Shown here: in pieces, positions 36,575 through 46,990 of the stretch | Layout of the letters: every line of letters starts with the position of its first letter | Position numbering within the stretch: position 1 is the first letter of the stretch | From: Channa striata | Taxonomy: Eukaryota > Chordata > Actinopteri > Anabantiformes > Channidae | Assembly: GCA_033026295.1 (NCBI GenBank) | Contig: CM065176.1 | Coordinates: 10,891,945 to 10,955,944, forward strand | Length of the DNA stretch: 64,000 nt | Reading direction: 5' to 3' | The notes under the pieces: model-generated | Told to the model about the DNA's origin: nothing | The model's input: only the letters and a program-made list of their open reading frames with translations | Databases searched by the model: none | Position numbers and translations under genes: made by a program

Positions 36575-39500
36575 AGGACACAGCTTATTCATATTACTGG
36601 TTATTTAATTAATATTAAAGATTGAAGGTGTCCGGGTTCCATACATACACAACATTATGATGCTGGTACATCTGAAAACTTGTGGTCACCGGCAGACCAA
36701 TCAGCTGGTTTACAGCTTTGTCTCCATGTTTGTTGCAGTTTGTTTTCTTGAATAATACAGATGAGTTAAAACTTAAATACACAATAAATGTCAGATGTGA
36801 TGGGTTGCTGCAATGCTACTGCAATAAAATGTTCAGCCTCTTTCAGTTGCAGTTGATTTAAATGAACTTTTACCACTGCTCTGCCTGATCCTACCTTCCT
36901 GTTTCTCATGAGTGGTTTGATGCTTTACAGAGACAATGAAAGCAAGGCTGCAATTCCTTCTCGCTGCGTACGTGGCGTATTTATCCTAAAAGATTATTCT
37001 TAACTGTAAAACAATGGAATATAGACGCTGTTTAAACTGAAGTGAGAGACAGTAACAACTAGGAAGTGTTTAAAAGTTGATGATATGCTACTGATACATG
37101 TGCCATGTGTGCGCATATGCATGATGTCCCACAGAGATGTGCTGTATACAGTGTACTGTGCAAAGATCCTGTCTAAACATAATATTTTGTGAAAACGAAG
37201 AGTTTCATATATTTAGTATTCCAAAAACATCTCTCGTCAGTAAATAAGCAGATTTATCCAAGGTTTGATCTTGGGAAACCAAGGACAAGTTTGATCAATA
37301 CAAAGAAACCATCAGGGATTAACAAAACCTCCACTTTACTGCATGGCAAATTAGTGAAGATCAATCCAAAATCAATACGTAATGAGCTGGCTTCTAACTT
37401 TTCCCACTACATTGTACTCCCCTCTGTTTCTCTCTGTCTGCTTCGATCCATATGTCCCAAGGTTTATGAAACATTTACCAACATGACTCACACATCAGAG
37501 ATGCTCAGACAGAACGGACAGTGGACCTCAATCACACAAAAGGAGTTAACAACAGGAGTTACACGTATCGGTGACTGAACAATGCACATTTATGCTTTCC
37601 CAGTCAAAAGCATGAATGGTGTGTGATGTGTGCTTACATAGTACTAACAAATGATCAAACTAAATTCACACAGTATGTGCTTAGAGTAAAGCTCCAGTCA
37701 TTTGTTTCTTTAACCAACCCTGAGAATTATAGCTGCACCGGCCTACTATCATACTTATTTATTTTCCTGTGCCACTATAACTGAAAGCGTATCAACCATG
37801 TCATTAAGTGGAAAAACACACATCTCACTCTTTCTCTCTCTATTCTGTTCAAGACATGCAAAGATAAGCACAGAAACACAATAGTTAACAAGGCCAACTG
37901 GCCACTCTCTGAGAAGCCGCGAAGCAGAAATACAAAGCATTACAATCGGGAGTCAGTGTGATTCTGACGAGGATAGTCTGTCTCTGTTTATGGGTGGAAA
38001 GACCCTGCAAACCCACCTCGGTGTGTGTGTGATAGAGAGAGATAGAGCGTACAGCACACATTAATGTTGATTGAGGACAAATTTAGTTGTGACAAAGTCA
38101 GTTCAAAAACTGCATCTTTGTTTTAGGAAAGTATAAATAGCACAGCCTTTTACATACCAGGAAAATCAAAGCGACATGGGTATGTGCTTTGATAGTCAAT
38201 TTCCAGATCTATCTCTAAGTCCACCTATCCATGAAAAGTGGAAAATGGTTATAAGAGGGAGCATTTTAAATCTTAAAAACATGAAAGCAAGTTGTGCGTC
38301 CTTGCATCAAAACCAAATGGTCCAGTTGTTTCTCAACTCATTTACACACATGCAAGCACATGCAGTAGTTTGAAGTACTATTGCTACACTTTTATGGTGT
38401 TTTTACTTTTTTTCCAGCCCATTCACATAAGTAAATCTGGGCTAAATAACACAAACACCTCTCTGTTTAAACTACCTTTGTTTGTAATGCACTACAACAT
38501 TAATTTGTCAGTTGATCGAGTGGTTAAATCACACATTACATAATAGCACTGATATATCTTGTGGCTGTTAGGGCAAGTGGAAGACTGCACAACTACAAGG
38601 CTGGGAGTCTAATCTGGAGCTATGGCAATTAATCTGCAACGTCTTTAAGCAGCTTCCCAACTGAAGATATACGAGTTGTGTTTATTCTAAATAATATCTC
38701 ATTATTGCTATGGGACATGTGCTGTATCCACACTGGACCACAGGATTTCTAGCAACTTTCATTTGTGGTTGTGTCTACCGACCATCCAGAAACTGTGATA
38801 TAGCATTATGAAGTCTATGAAGCACTCACATACTGTATCACCTCAGTGTCTGCAGATCTGCAACATTCATAGCTGCAATTATGTACAGGTGACAAAATAA
38901 GATTAAGATTCTTGAGTGCACATCTGGAAAACAATGCAGCTTGTACACAAAGCATGCCTGCCCCAGAAATTTGACTTCATTCATGCATATTTCAGTTTGT
39001 TATTTTTAGCATTGACTCTTTCTGGGGTGGGAGGTTCTGCCAAAGTAATTTTCTGTTGCCATATCACAATATTGTGATTATCATTTTAACAGGAATTGCC
39101 CAGCCTCAAATAACTAATGAAAAAAATTTATTAGACCGTTAATATGTTTGGAAAAAATTTCACATTAAATGCAAAATAGTGTGACACAACACTGAACTTA
39201 GGCCTAATATTATGTATTTGTATGTAGGCTTCGAAATTAACCAATGGCAATATTCTTTGACAGAGAAAATACAGGCTGGTTAATATCCATGTTCTACAGT
39301 AACATATACAAAGCTAGACAACAGTGCAACAAACATGTACACAGACACAAACACACACACAGACATTAACATTACCCTGGTCACGCTGGGAGCTAATAAA
39401 AGGCAGAATCACAATTTGTTTATACAGAGCTGACAACACATAAGCAGTTCTGAAGGAAACAAACTACAGTAATATTCTGGGAGAAAATTTCTGATATCAA

Positions 39501-40968
39501 TATTATGTTCATGTTCCTTTGCACCAACAGAGCAAACTAGGGTGGATTTGGCAGCTCACACTAAATCTCTGTTCCACACCTAATATAATGATATTTACAG
39601 TTGACTCTCAGTGACAATGGCAAACACATATTAATACTGACACGCACAGCCCAGCACACTGCATTACCTGTGTTTGGTGGTACATTTAAAACATGACAAA
39701 CACTTCAGAGGTCTTAGGCAAAGTACAAATTCATTTTGAGGTATATCACAGAACTAAAAGGTCAACAATAAGCCCCTTTTCACAGCAGACATTTGGATTT
39801 ATCCTGTTAGGATAACACCAGCAGCATGGAGATTGAAAAGTGGTTGATAGCACTTCTGTTCTTGTCACATACCGAGGCCCTACTGGGATATTGCGAGTCA
39901 ATAATGGTATGCCACGTGTTTTCCACTGACATACCGTTTGCTGATGACACATGCCGACACATGGTCAACAGTATCCGACACAGGACTGTCACACCAGCAC
40001 CACTAAGAAGTAAATATGCAAATTTTAAGAAAAAGAAATAGTGTCTTTTGAAAAGCATTGCAATAAGTCTAATATTCATTTCTCACAAACAATATGTCAG
40101 CATACCAGCAGTTGTGTTGCAATAGAAATACAACAAAAGTATGGTTAACAGGTTAGCTAAGGCTAGATCCACTTGTTGTTTTATCACCATAGTTTAATTA
40201 TGTTGCAAATTATTTCACAATGACTGACTGAACCACTGCCATCACACGTAATCTAACAACCAATGAATTTCACCCTTATTTACCTAAACCATATGTGTAT
40301 TGCCAATCAAAATATTAAAAAAATGTGCACTACACAGCTGCACTTAAATATTACTTAAAACAAGCACATCTTCATCCACTGAGTGGAAGTGGCATCTGCT
40401 GCTGGTGATACATCCTACCACGCAGTAAAATCGCTTTGTTTTGGCATATGACACTGAAATACAAGTGATATCTCAACATTATTGATGGCTCAAATATCCC
40501 AGTAAGCCCGTGAGCCCGTGGAGACGGTACCAGGATCATAAAAGGTGAAGCAGGTAATAGATGAGATAATTTACACAGGTGTGTGTTTGTTCTCAAAAGG
40601 CCTGAGGATGCCACAGACATCTGACTCATATTTAATGCACCTCATTAGCATATTGGGATGAACAGGACATGCTGGACACTTACTGCTACATGCTTTACTG
40701 CATGAATCCAGCTGCTGACTTGACACTGTGTGCAGAGCATGAGCATGATCCTGGTCCCCACACAGGTTTCTGACCCCAACTCCCCCCCGACAAACCCCGG
40801 GTCTCTGCACGGACCAGTGGAGATGTGGCACTGATTTCAAACTTGCAGCTCCCCCGGATTAAAACCGGTTGTCAAGTCCGCTGTCCTCCTGTCAGGCCAA
40901 CCTGCGACGCCGAGAGCGGATTGACTTGTCAACGCTGTCCTGTCAACAACCTGAGGGCCAACGTCCGG

Positions 40969-40969
<1 letters not shown>

Positions 40970-41001
<32 letters not shown>
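40970..41001 (+). repeat. (CA)n microsatellite in ldlrad3 intron 1
   Basis: Sixteen CA units, about 290 bp into intron 1 (downstream of exon 1 on the minus strand), followed by an impure GT-rich stretch to about 41027. Confidence 0.95.
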
Positions 41002-41003
<2 letters not shown>

Positions 41004-41295
41004 GGAGGTGTGTGAGTGTGTGTGTGCAGCACAAAAGTGTTGGGGGCATGAACCCTGTGCAACGCGTTACACACACACACCAAAAACTCCGAAACCACCA
41101 ACTCGTCTGCTACGAGCAACAATGTCCGGACACAAAAAACGGGAGAAAATGTTCGAACGGCGCGAAAACTTCGTCCGCGTCGAGACAAACGGAAACTGTG
41201 AACGGACGTACCAGACCGCGTGAGTACTCCATCAGGTTTTACGTTGCCCCCCTTTTCGCGCTGATTTCAGCCTGCTTCTAAAAAAACCCACTTAC

Positions 41296-41350
41296 CTACA
41301 GTTCTTGAGCCTGACCCCGAGCCAAGCAGAAGGTACCAGATCCACATCAT
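41296..41350 (-). CDS. ldlrad3: ldlrad3 coding exon 1: start codon and signal peptide
   Basis: This exon has two adjacent ATGs (41350 and 41347) and encodes MMWIWYLLLGSGSGSRTV, then G of a split codon, followed by a consensus donor GTAAG at 41295-41291. The peptide is short and hydrophobic (WIWYLLLG), a convincing signal sequence that ends just before the SQLLPGNNF stretch of exon 2. An in-frame TAG lies upstream at 41392-41390, so translation must start at one of the two ATGs; the second has A at -3 and the better initiation context. Phase 1 at the end joins G to the AC of exon 2, giving Asp19. The exon sits inside a CpG-rich block. The identification rests on phase and context, because signal peptides are poorly conserved. 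Confidence 0.85.
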
Positions 41351-42348
41351 ACGGTCTCGGTTTTTCCCCCCCGGCCTGCCCTTGCTGTCCTACCCCGCCG
41401 CGGGGCCACAAAATGGGGGCAAAGAAGGAAAAACTTCTCCGATGCGACTCGGTCCTGTCGTGCTCTTCAAGTTCGGCTCGTTTTTTTCCGCTCCCCCGGC
41501 GGAGTTGAAAGTGCATTTGTTGGGGGAGAGGTGGGTTCCCAGCGCTGGGGGAGTCCGCTTCGGGAAGGGGGGGAGAGAGGCTCAAGGGGCTTCGGGGTGG
41601 CGGCAGCCTGACGGGAGAGTCGGTCGCTGCCGCGTTGGTGCCGAGAGGCGGAGTCGGAGGCAGAGACCCGGGGAACGGAGGGCGACCAGTCCGGGACAGG
41701 GTTTCCCGAGGTGCCAGGGTGGTTTCCCGAGGCTGGGCTCCTGTCCCGTCGGCAAAATGGAAGGTAGACAAAAGCGAATGAAGGCGAAAGCGGTTTTACT
41801 TGAGATAAAAACATGTACGATGAGGTTTAAAACAATTTCCAGATTCATTCCCCTAAACCTGTTACACTCATACAAAGTGAAGTCATCTAAAATGAAAATG
41901 TGAGATTTTTTTAATAACCTGATATTATGTTAGGTCTGATATAACACAGGCCACAAAGTTCCACACAAATGCATTCTCTAAGAAATATTATGCAAATCTT
42001 TACTATGTTTTTGATAGGAACGAACATATTTTGAAAATGTAAAAATTAATTGATATGGAGGCAACAGATGGCACAGGGGGGAAATTGTTTGGAGCCATCT
42101 TTTAACAGATGGTTTGCCTTGATGGAAGTTAAAAGAGGCAAATAGTTGTAGAAAATGAAATATTTTTCTGGCATTGGAACAAAAAGAGGGAGACAATCCA
42201 TTATTTCTAATTGAAGTTCTGGTTTTATTAAAGGGCAGCGTCACAGTTTTTCATTTTGCTTCCTGTAGCTCTAGTTTGTAGAATAAACATATATGAATGC
42301 CATAAAACAGTTGTCTGCTTTCCCTATATTAAAATATCTTTATTTCAA

Positions 42349-42478
42349 ATGACTTCATCCGGGGGAATTTTACAGTTAAGACAGTGTCACGTAGTTGCTC
42401 ATAATATAAATTCTGTAGTCTTGGTTGACCTGCAGCTCAGAACTGCTCGTCGTGAAAAAGTCTTCCGGATGATGTCAT
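42349..42478. repeat. Possible small inverted-repeat (MITE-like) element
   Basis: ATGACTTCATCCGG at 42349-42362 and CCGGATGATGTCAT at 42465-42478 are inverted copies with one mismatch, 130 bp apart end to end. No target-site duplication could be confirmed. Confidence 0.3.
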
Positions 42479-43672
42479 CTGGAGGATATTTCCAGGTGGA
42501 AGCAATTTTGAATATAGGGACATTTATAGGCATAACACACATGTAATCCCCAGGCTAAAACTAAATAATGTAAGTTTGTGAAGTCGTCTCCAGTGCAAAC
42601 CGGATGTATGCACAGAGCACCACGGAGGCCCGGATGCACAGACGGAACATGCTGAAATACAAAGCAGAACGTAAGGGAAAGGTTTACTCCTGCTTTATTT
42701 GCTGCTTTGTGCCCGCTGAATTTAAAGAGAGACAGAGAGAAGGACAGGGTGCTTCACCTATCAAACCTCTCCTCTTTATCTCAAAGCCGCAGCTGTGTGC
42801 AGAGAGACAGACTCGCTTCAAACAAACCCCTCCTTATGATAGCACACTAACCTGGGGCATATGATTGGGATGAGTCCCAGTATCAAGCTCCTCCAGCTCA
42901 CTTTTTCTACATCCACACACTGTCTTATCGAGCCACAGCTTCGTGCAGACTCAAACTCCAAGGAAGGGCTGTTGGCATGTCGGCTGGATCTGTGAAAACA
43001 ATGTCAAAGATTTCAGCTGGATAGCGTTGGCCTGTTGTCCTCGTGTCCTCCCTTTGTTGCCTGTTGAGTCTTATGTACTTCAGTTTGTTATGATGAGTCC
43101 TGATGTTAGATGGTTGTGTAAGTGCGCTGCGTAACCCCTCTTGACAAGCCTACAGTTGGCAGATATGAATATTTTAATGATTGCTACAGTTAACAAAAGC
43201 AGACACAAGAATCCTCGACACAAATCCCGAATACAGTCAACAATAATAAAGCTAAACGCTTGTTGAGGAGGAAGAAGATTTGTCATTCAGAGTTAAATGG
43301 ATTTTATAATGCTCCCCGGGAGTTATCATTAATGTTAATACTGAGCTGTCTCACAAATTATGCATCAGGATCCATGAACCAAAACGCTCTAATCTGTTTT
43401 TAGGGGATCTGCATGAGAGGCCTGCAAACTAAAAAACAGAAATGGGCAAAACTACATTGCTGAATGACACACAGTGTTCCAGCAATGCTCATCAATTAGT
43501 TTAGGCTATCTATAAACAGCTCAGACCTAATTAGCCAGTGGCCAACAAATGGACTCATTAGGGGACATTAAACACTAATATGAAGGTTGTTATTGACTTA
43601 ATCACAGGAGAAGCCCAATTAGTGGCCAAATTTGGGAAATGACTCTGTAGTGAGATGATTTGATTTGAAGAC

Positions 43673-43685
43673 GGGGGGGGGGGGG
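43673..43685 (+). repeat. Poly(G) tract
   Basis: Thirteen consecutive Gs. Confidence 0.9.
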
Positions 43686-43814
43686 ACGCAGCAACCTGGG
43701 ATGACTTTGCCTGTGGGTGACTGGTGGTGGCACCATGAGAAAGGGAGAGAGATTCAACAAAAGATGTTGTGAGAGGTAAGGAAATATATAATGGGAGCAA
43801 TACAAAGGCAGCCA

Positions 43815-43848
43815 ATGTGTGTGGGTGGGTGTGTGTGTGTGTGTGTGG
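43815..43848 (+). repeat. (GT)n microsatellite, impure
   Basis: GT/GGGT units on the plus strand; the CA-reading on the minus strand explains the His/Thr-rich open frame of 187 codons there. Confidence 0.9.
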
Positions 43849-44708
43849 GCGTGGAGGGAGAAAACAACACTTACAGAGCAGACAGAAAGCAGAATGAGAA
43901 AGAAAGCCTCTGGCAAGAAATGTGAATAGTGGAGGAGGACGAGGAAAGCGAGAGATGAAGAAGGTGTGAGAATAAAAAAGACAGAAATCAGAACGGGGAG
44001 AAACTGTAATACAAAGAGAGGAAATGAGAGTGTATTTGTGCAGACCTCTCTCCATACTTAACCTATGTGATACTACACAGCACGGCTCTTTTTGCAGCCT
44101 GTGTGTAAATATAAAAAACACAGAGAGCGTTGTTAATACTGTACCGTACGTCTGTTATCTCTAACGTAACTCCAGAGAGCTTCAGGATGACATGTCCTTG
44201 TCATGTCAGACTATCACCGCTGTGAAATGCCAAGGCCGCTGAAGGACCGGCAATGGTGGTTTCATTCCGTAGTGCGAGTCTCTTGACATTCATCTTACAT
44301 TTAATAAGCAGCGATCTAATGTGAAGGACACTGTTGCGAGTGAGTGTGTGTGAGTCAGAACGCAATAGAGAGAGGAAAACAGAAGAGACGATACATCAAG
44401 GGACGGCGCGGTAATGATTTCAGCAAATGTTTCTGCTGGCCCATTAGGAAAGTTGACTTTAGGGGCGAATATTCTGAGACGCAAAACAACACACACACAC
44501 GTACAATAGTTATACATAATTACATACTTGCACAAGTTTCCCAGTGCTCATGTTCACCCAGAGTCTCCTTCATGCTCCTCCAGTTGCATTAATTGATAAT
44601 CATTCAGTTTTGTGATCAGCGCTTTGTTCCTTTGACATTAGTTAGTAAAGCTGACATCGTGCCTGGTGGCACTGAAGAAACATCAGATAGGCATGAACAA
44701 TTGAATCA

Positions 44709-44766
44709 GAGAGACAGAGAGAGAGAGATAGAGTGTGTGTGTGTGTGTGTGCGCGCGCATGTGTGT
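44709..44766 (+). repeat. Compound (GA)n-(GT)n-(GC)n microsatellite
   Basis: A GA run is followed at 44733-44766 by 34 nt of unbroken purine-pyrimidine alternation: nine GT, four GC, AT, then GT units. Confidence 0.95.
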
Positions 44767-45464
44767 AACTGTCAATCTATAAGGCTCAGGCTGAGAACAA
44801 AATGAGAAACAGATATTGATTTGGGATTTCAGAGACAGGGGCCAATAACAATTTGAGTGAGAAACGCCTGAAGCATCAACAGCTATTTTCTTAATTAATC
44901 TAGACAACATGATGTCAAGACTCAGTGAAATGACAATAGCACAATAAAAGGGTGATAACAAATGTGGCCAAATTAGCATTTGAATGCAATTATTGCAGTG
45001 GAATAAAACAGGTACGAGTGTAAAAAACTGCATGTGTTCATCTTTGATAATGGTCATTCAACAGAGAATTAATTATAGCACAATGAGAGGGAAAATAACA
45101 TAGTGATTCACATGGATACATATAATCATAACTAAATCAGCTCCCAAGGCAGCACCAATCCATTTTCACATTTGGTCCCCAACAACAGGCAGTGGCTCTT
45201 CTAAATAACAGCCTTAAAATAGGTCAAGTCCAGCTGAGCATCTTCTGTCACTTACACGTAATTAGCAGACATCGGCTGACTGTGAGCGCCCATCAGGCTT
45301 TCATCTTTCATATGTTGACCCTCTATTTAGACAAAATATCTATCAAACTGTTACATAAACAAGTTTAGATGTCAATTTGAATTATCAAATTATTGTCCAC
45401 TAAACTGAAGTGATGGTTGATTAGACAGAGCAGATACTGTGCACCAGTGTGTCAGAGTGACACT

Positions 45465-45900
45465 GTCCTCTGTGTGAGGCTATATTTGGCCACAGTGGCG
45501 CTTTGAGATAAATGTAGGACAGCTGCGGCTGATGGGAATGCCATTAGTTTGTGCAGGTGTTGGGTGGTAAAATGGACATGCCGTCTTTATGACGACACTG
45601 TATGTGCAGTATGGGACTTACCGATGTTTTTACATTTCAACGCACAGAAAAAAATAAATGTGTAGCAGATGTAACTAAAACCCAGTTATTAAAATGTTTT
45701 ACTCAGATGTAAACTTGTCAGCTTGCTGGTGACCCCTTCCCGAAGCGGAATCCCCAGAGTGGCAATCCACAGAGGTTAGTAGATGAACCTTCAGGGGATC
45801 ATCAAAGTTATGGGATTCATCCTCTGGGGAACCTGAACATACAGTGTGAAGCAATGCAGCCTTCAATTCCATTTGATCTACTGTGCATAGAAAAAAAGTA
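45465..45900 (+). repeat. Dispersed teleost repeat in two pieces
   Basis: GCTGCGGCTGATGGGAATGC then CATTAGTTTGTGCAGG (about 45520-45560), and TCAGGGGATCATCAAAGTTA then TGGGATTCATCCTCTGGGGA (about 45790-45830), are recognisable parts of one common fish repeat. They are separated by unrelated sequence, so the copy is internally disrupted or rearranged. Confidence 0.5.
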
Positions 45901-46229
45901 TTATGCCTCTTTTGAAGATTTGATACTTGCAGATTTGCTGCCAGACAGACAATCCACTTGTTTCTTCTTATTTGTGCATCTCTGGTCCGCTGTTAAAGTA
46001 AAGTATCAATGCCACACAGTCCGTTCACTTCCACATTCATTTCCAAATAGATGAATCTTAGTTTCAAGCGCTGCAATCTTCTGGAGAGGTTTATAAAAGT
46101 TTTGCAAAGGCATCTTGCTCTCAGTCAGTGTAACTCAGTCACAAAGGAACAAAAAGGCTTGTTCTATATATAGGCCATACTGATGCAGTACTTATAAGAA
46201 ATAAAAGTAAAAGAAAATATGGTAATAGC

Positions 46230-46990
46230 TTTTTGCAACAGCAACTGTTGCTCAGGTTCCTCGCAAGTCAAAGCCTTATAGAAAAAGGCCAAAGAGAAAA
46301 AAGTCTACCTGAAGGCATGTCAGAGACTGAAGTCAGCTGGAAGGGGGTGCTGTGGTCTGATGAGACGCTTGTCAAAGGGTTCCTGGGCAAGATCCTGAAC
46401 CCCATGCTGCTTTCAGCATACCGTATATGTATGTTCCTCACTTGTACGTCAGTTTGGATAAAAGTGTCTGCCGAATGACAAAATGTATATTGAATTCGGT
46501 AAAATGTAGGGAAATCCTGGAGGAAAGTCAGGTGTAGTCTGCAAAACGCGACATGAAAATTTGATTTTCGGGAAGAAAATACAGGCAAAGCTACACTCAA
46601 ATGGTATGAGAAACAATTTGAATATTCTAGTTGAGTGACCGAGTAAGAGCCCAGGCCTCAGTCCAACTGAGAATTAGTGGCCGGACAAGTATTGCTCACT
46701 TACAATCCTTATTCGACCTGACAGAGCACGTTTTGCAAAGAAGAGGGAAACATCGCAGTGTCCAGATGTGCAAACCTGATTGAGCCCATCCAAATAGGCT
46801 CAACTGCTTACATGCTGCCAAAGGCGCATCTAATAAATGCAGGGTTAAAGGGAAGCCGAGGTTTATGCAATGACTTCTATTTTTCTATTTGATTTTTACC
46901 TAATTCAGACTTTGCTTTGCTTTGTAAAGATCTGTTGTCAGGTTGTCATGAAAACGTAGGTTGATCTAATAAAAAACAAACTTATTCAGT
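46230..46990 (+). mobile_element. Tc1/mariner transposase remnant, split by a SINE
   Basis: The plus strand reads as a decayed Tc1-like element: GTGCTGTGGTCTGATGAGAC near 46347 (the LWSDET motif of the DDE domain), ATCCTGGAGGAAAG at about 46514, CAGGCAAAGCTAC at about 46582, and AAGAGCCCAGGCCTCAGTCC near 46645 followed by GAGAAT (the SPDLxPxEN motif). Frameshifts and stops make it inactive. A SINE-like segment separates the two halves. Confidence 0.8.
46375..46500 (+). mobile_element. SINE-like insertion inside the Tc1 remnant
   Basis: GGGCAAGATCCTGAACCCC followed by GTTTGGATAAAAGTGTCTGC and CGAATGAC is characteristic of the 3' half of fish tRNA-derived SINEs. It falls between two adjacent segments of Tc1 transposase sequence, so it inserted after the transposon. 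Confidence 0.7.

Larger units (their letters stand above)
16999..41295 (-). other. ldlrad3 intron 1
   Basis: A 24.3-kb GT-AG intron, the largest, as expected for the first intron of this gene. It holds the candidate exon at 19328-19203 and two weaker exon-like blocks, a cluster of mobile-element remnants at 24.3-27.7 kb, hairpins, microsatellites and several stretches that look like conserved regulatory DNA (for example 29440-29640 and 33640-33830). Confidence 0.8.
6376..41350 (-). other. ldlrad3: ldlrad3 gene, coding exons 1-4 (3' partial)
   Basis: Four minus-strand exons (41350-41296, 16998-16852, 7806-7681, 6510-6376) join in frame to encode 154 complete codons plus one base. The product is a signal peptide, then three LDLa modules at about residues 32-67, 74-109 and 116-150, each with six cysteines and the acidic calcium-binding cluster. 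Exon junctions are all phase 1, typical of LDLa modules. Order and residues match LDLRAD3, a type I membrane receptor-like protein. From established knowledge, LDLRAD3 has a single transmembrane helix and a cytoplasmic tail with PPxY motifs that bind Nedd4/Itch ubiquitin ligases, affects APP processing, and in mammals serves as an entry receptor for Venezuelan equine encephalitis virus. The membrane and tail exons are not visible and must lie left of position 1. The first-exon promoter is CpG-rich. Confidence 0.93.
40850..41770 (-). promoter_or_regulatory. CpG-rich block, probable ldlrad3 promoter and 5' UTR
   Basis: This stretch is much richer in G+C and CpG than anything else in the window, with dense CpGs around 41130-41230 and 41390-41760 and GC-box-like runs (for example GGCGGAG). 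It surrounds the first coding exon of ldlrad3, as expected for a vertebrate CpG-island promoter; the part above 41350 should hold the 5' UTR and core promoter on the minus strand. No TATA box is evident. Long open frames here (for example about 173 codons on the plus strand) are explained by high GC and are not called as genes. Confidence 0.7.

Noticed and set aside
40825..41223. 132-codon plus-strand open frame with Thr-His repeats
   Set aside because: Product of the CA microsatellite inside the CpG-rich block.
41292..41903. Overlapping open frames of 97-173 codons on both strands around 41.3-41.9 kb
   Set aside because: They come from high G+C in the CpG-rich promoter block. The only supported coding sequence there is the short ldlrad3 exon 1 in a different frame.
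43558..44121. 187-codon minus-strand open frame
   Set aside because: It is carried by a (CA)n run translated as His-Thr repeats and by low-complexity Pro/Ser sequence; no splice context or similarity.
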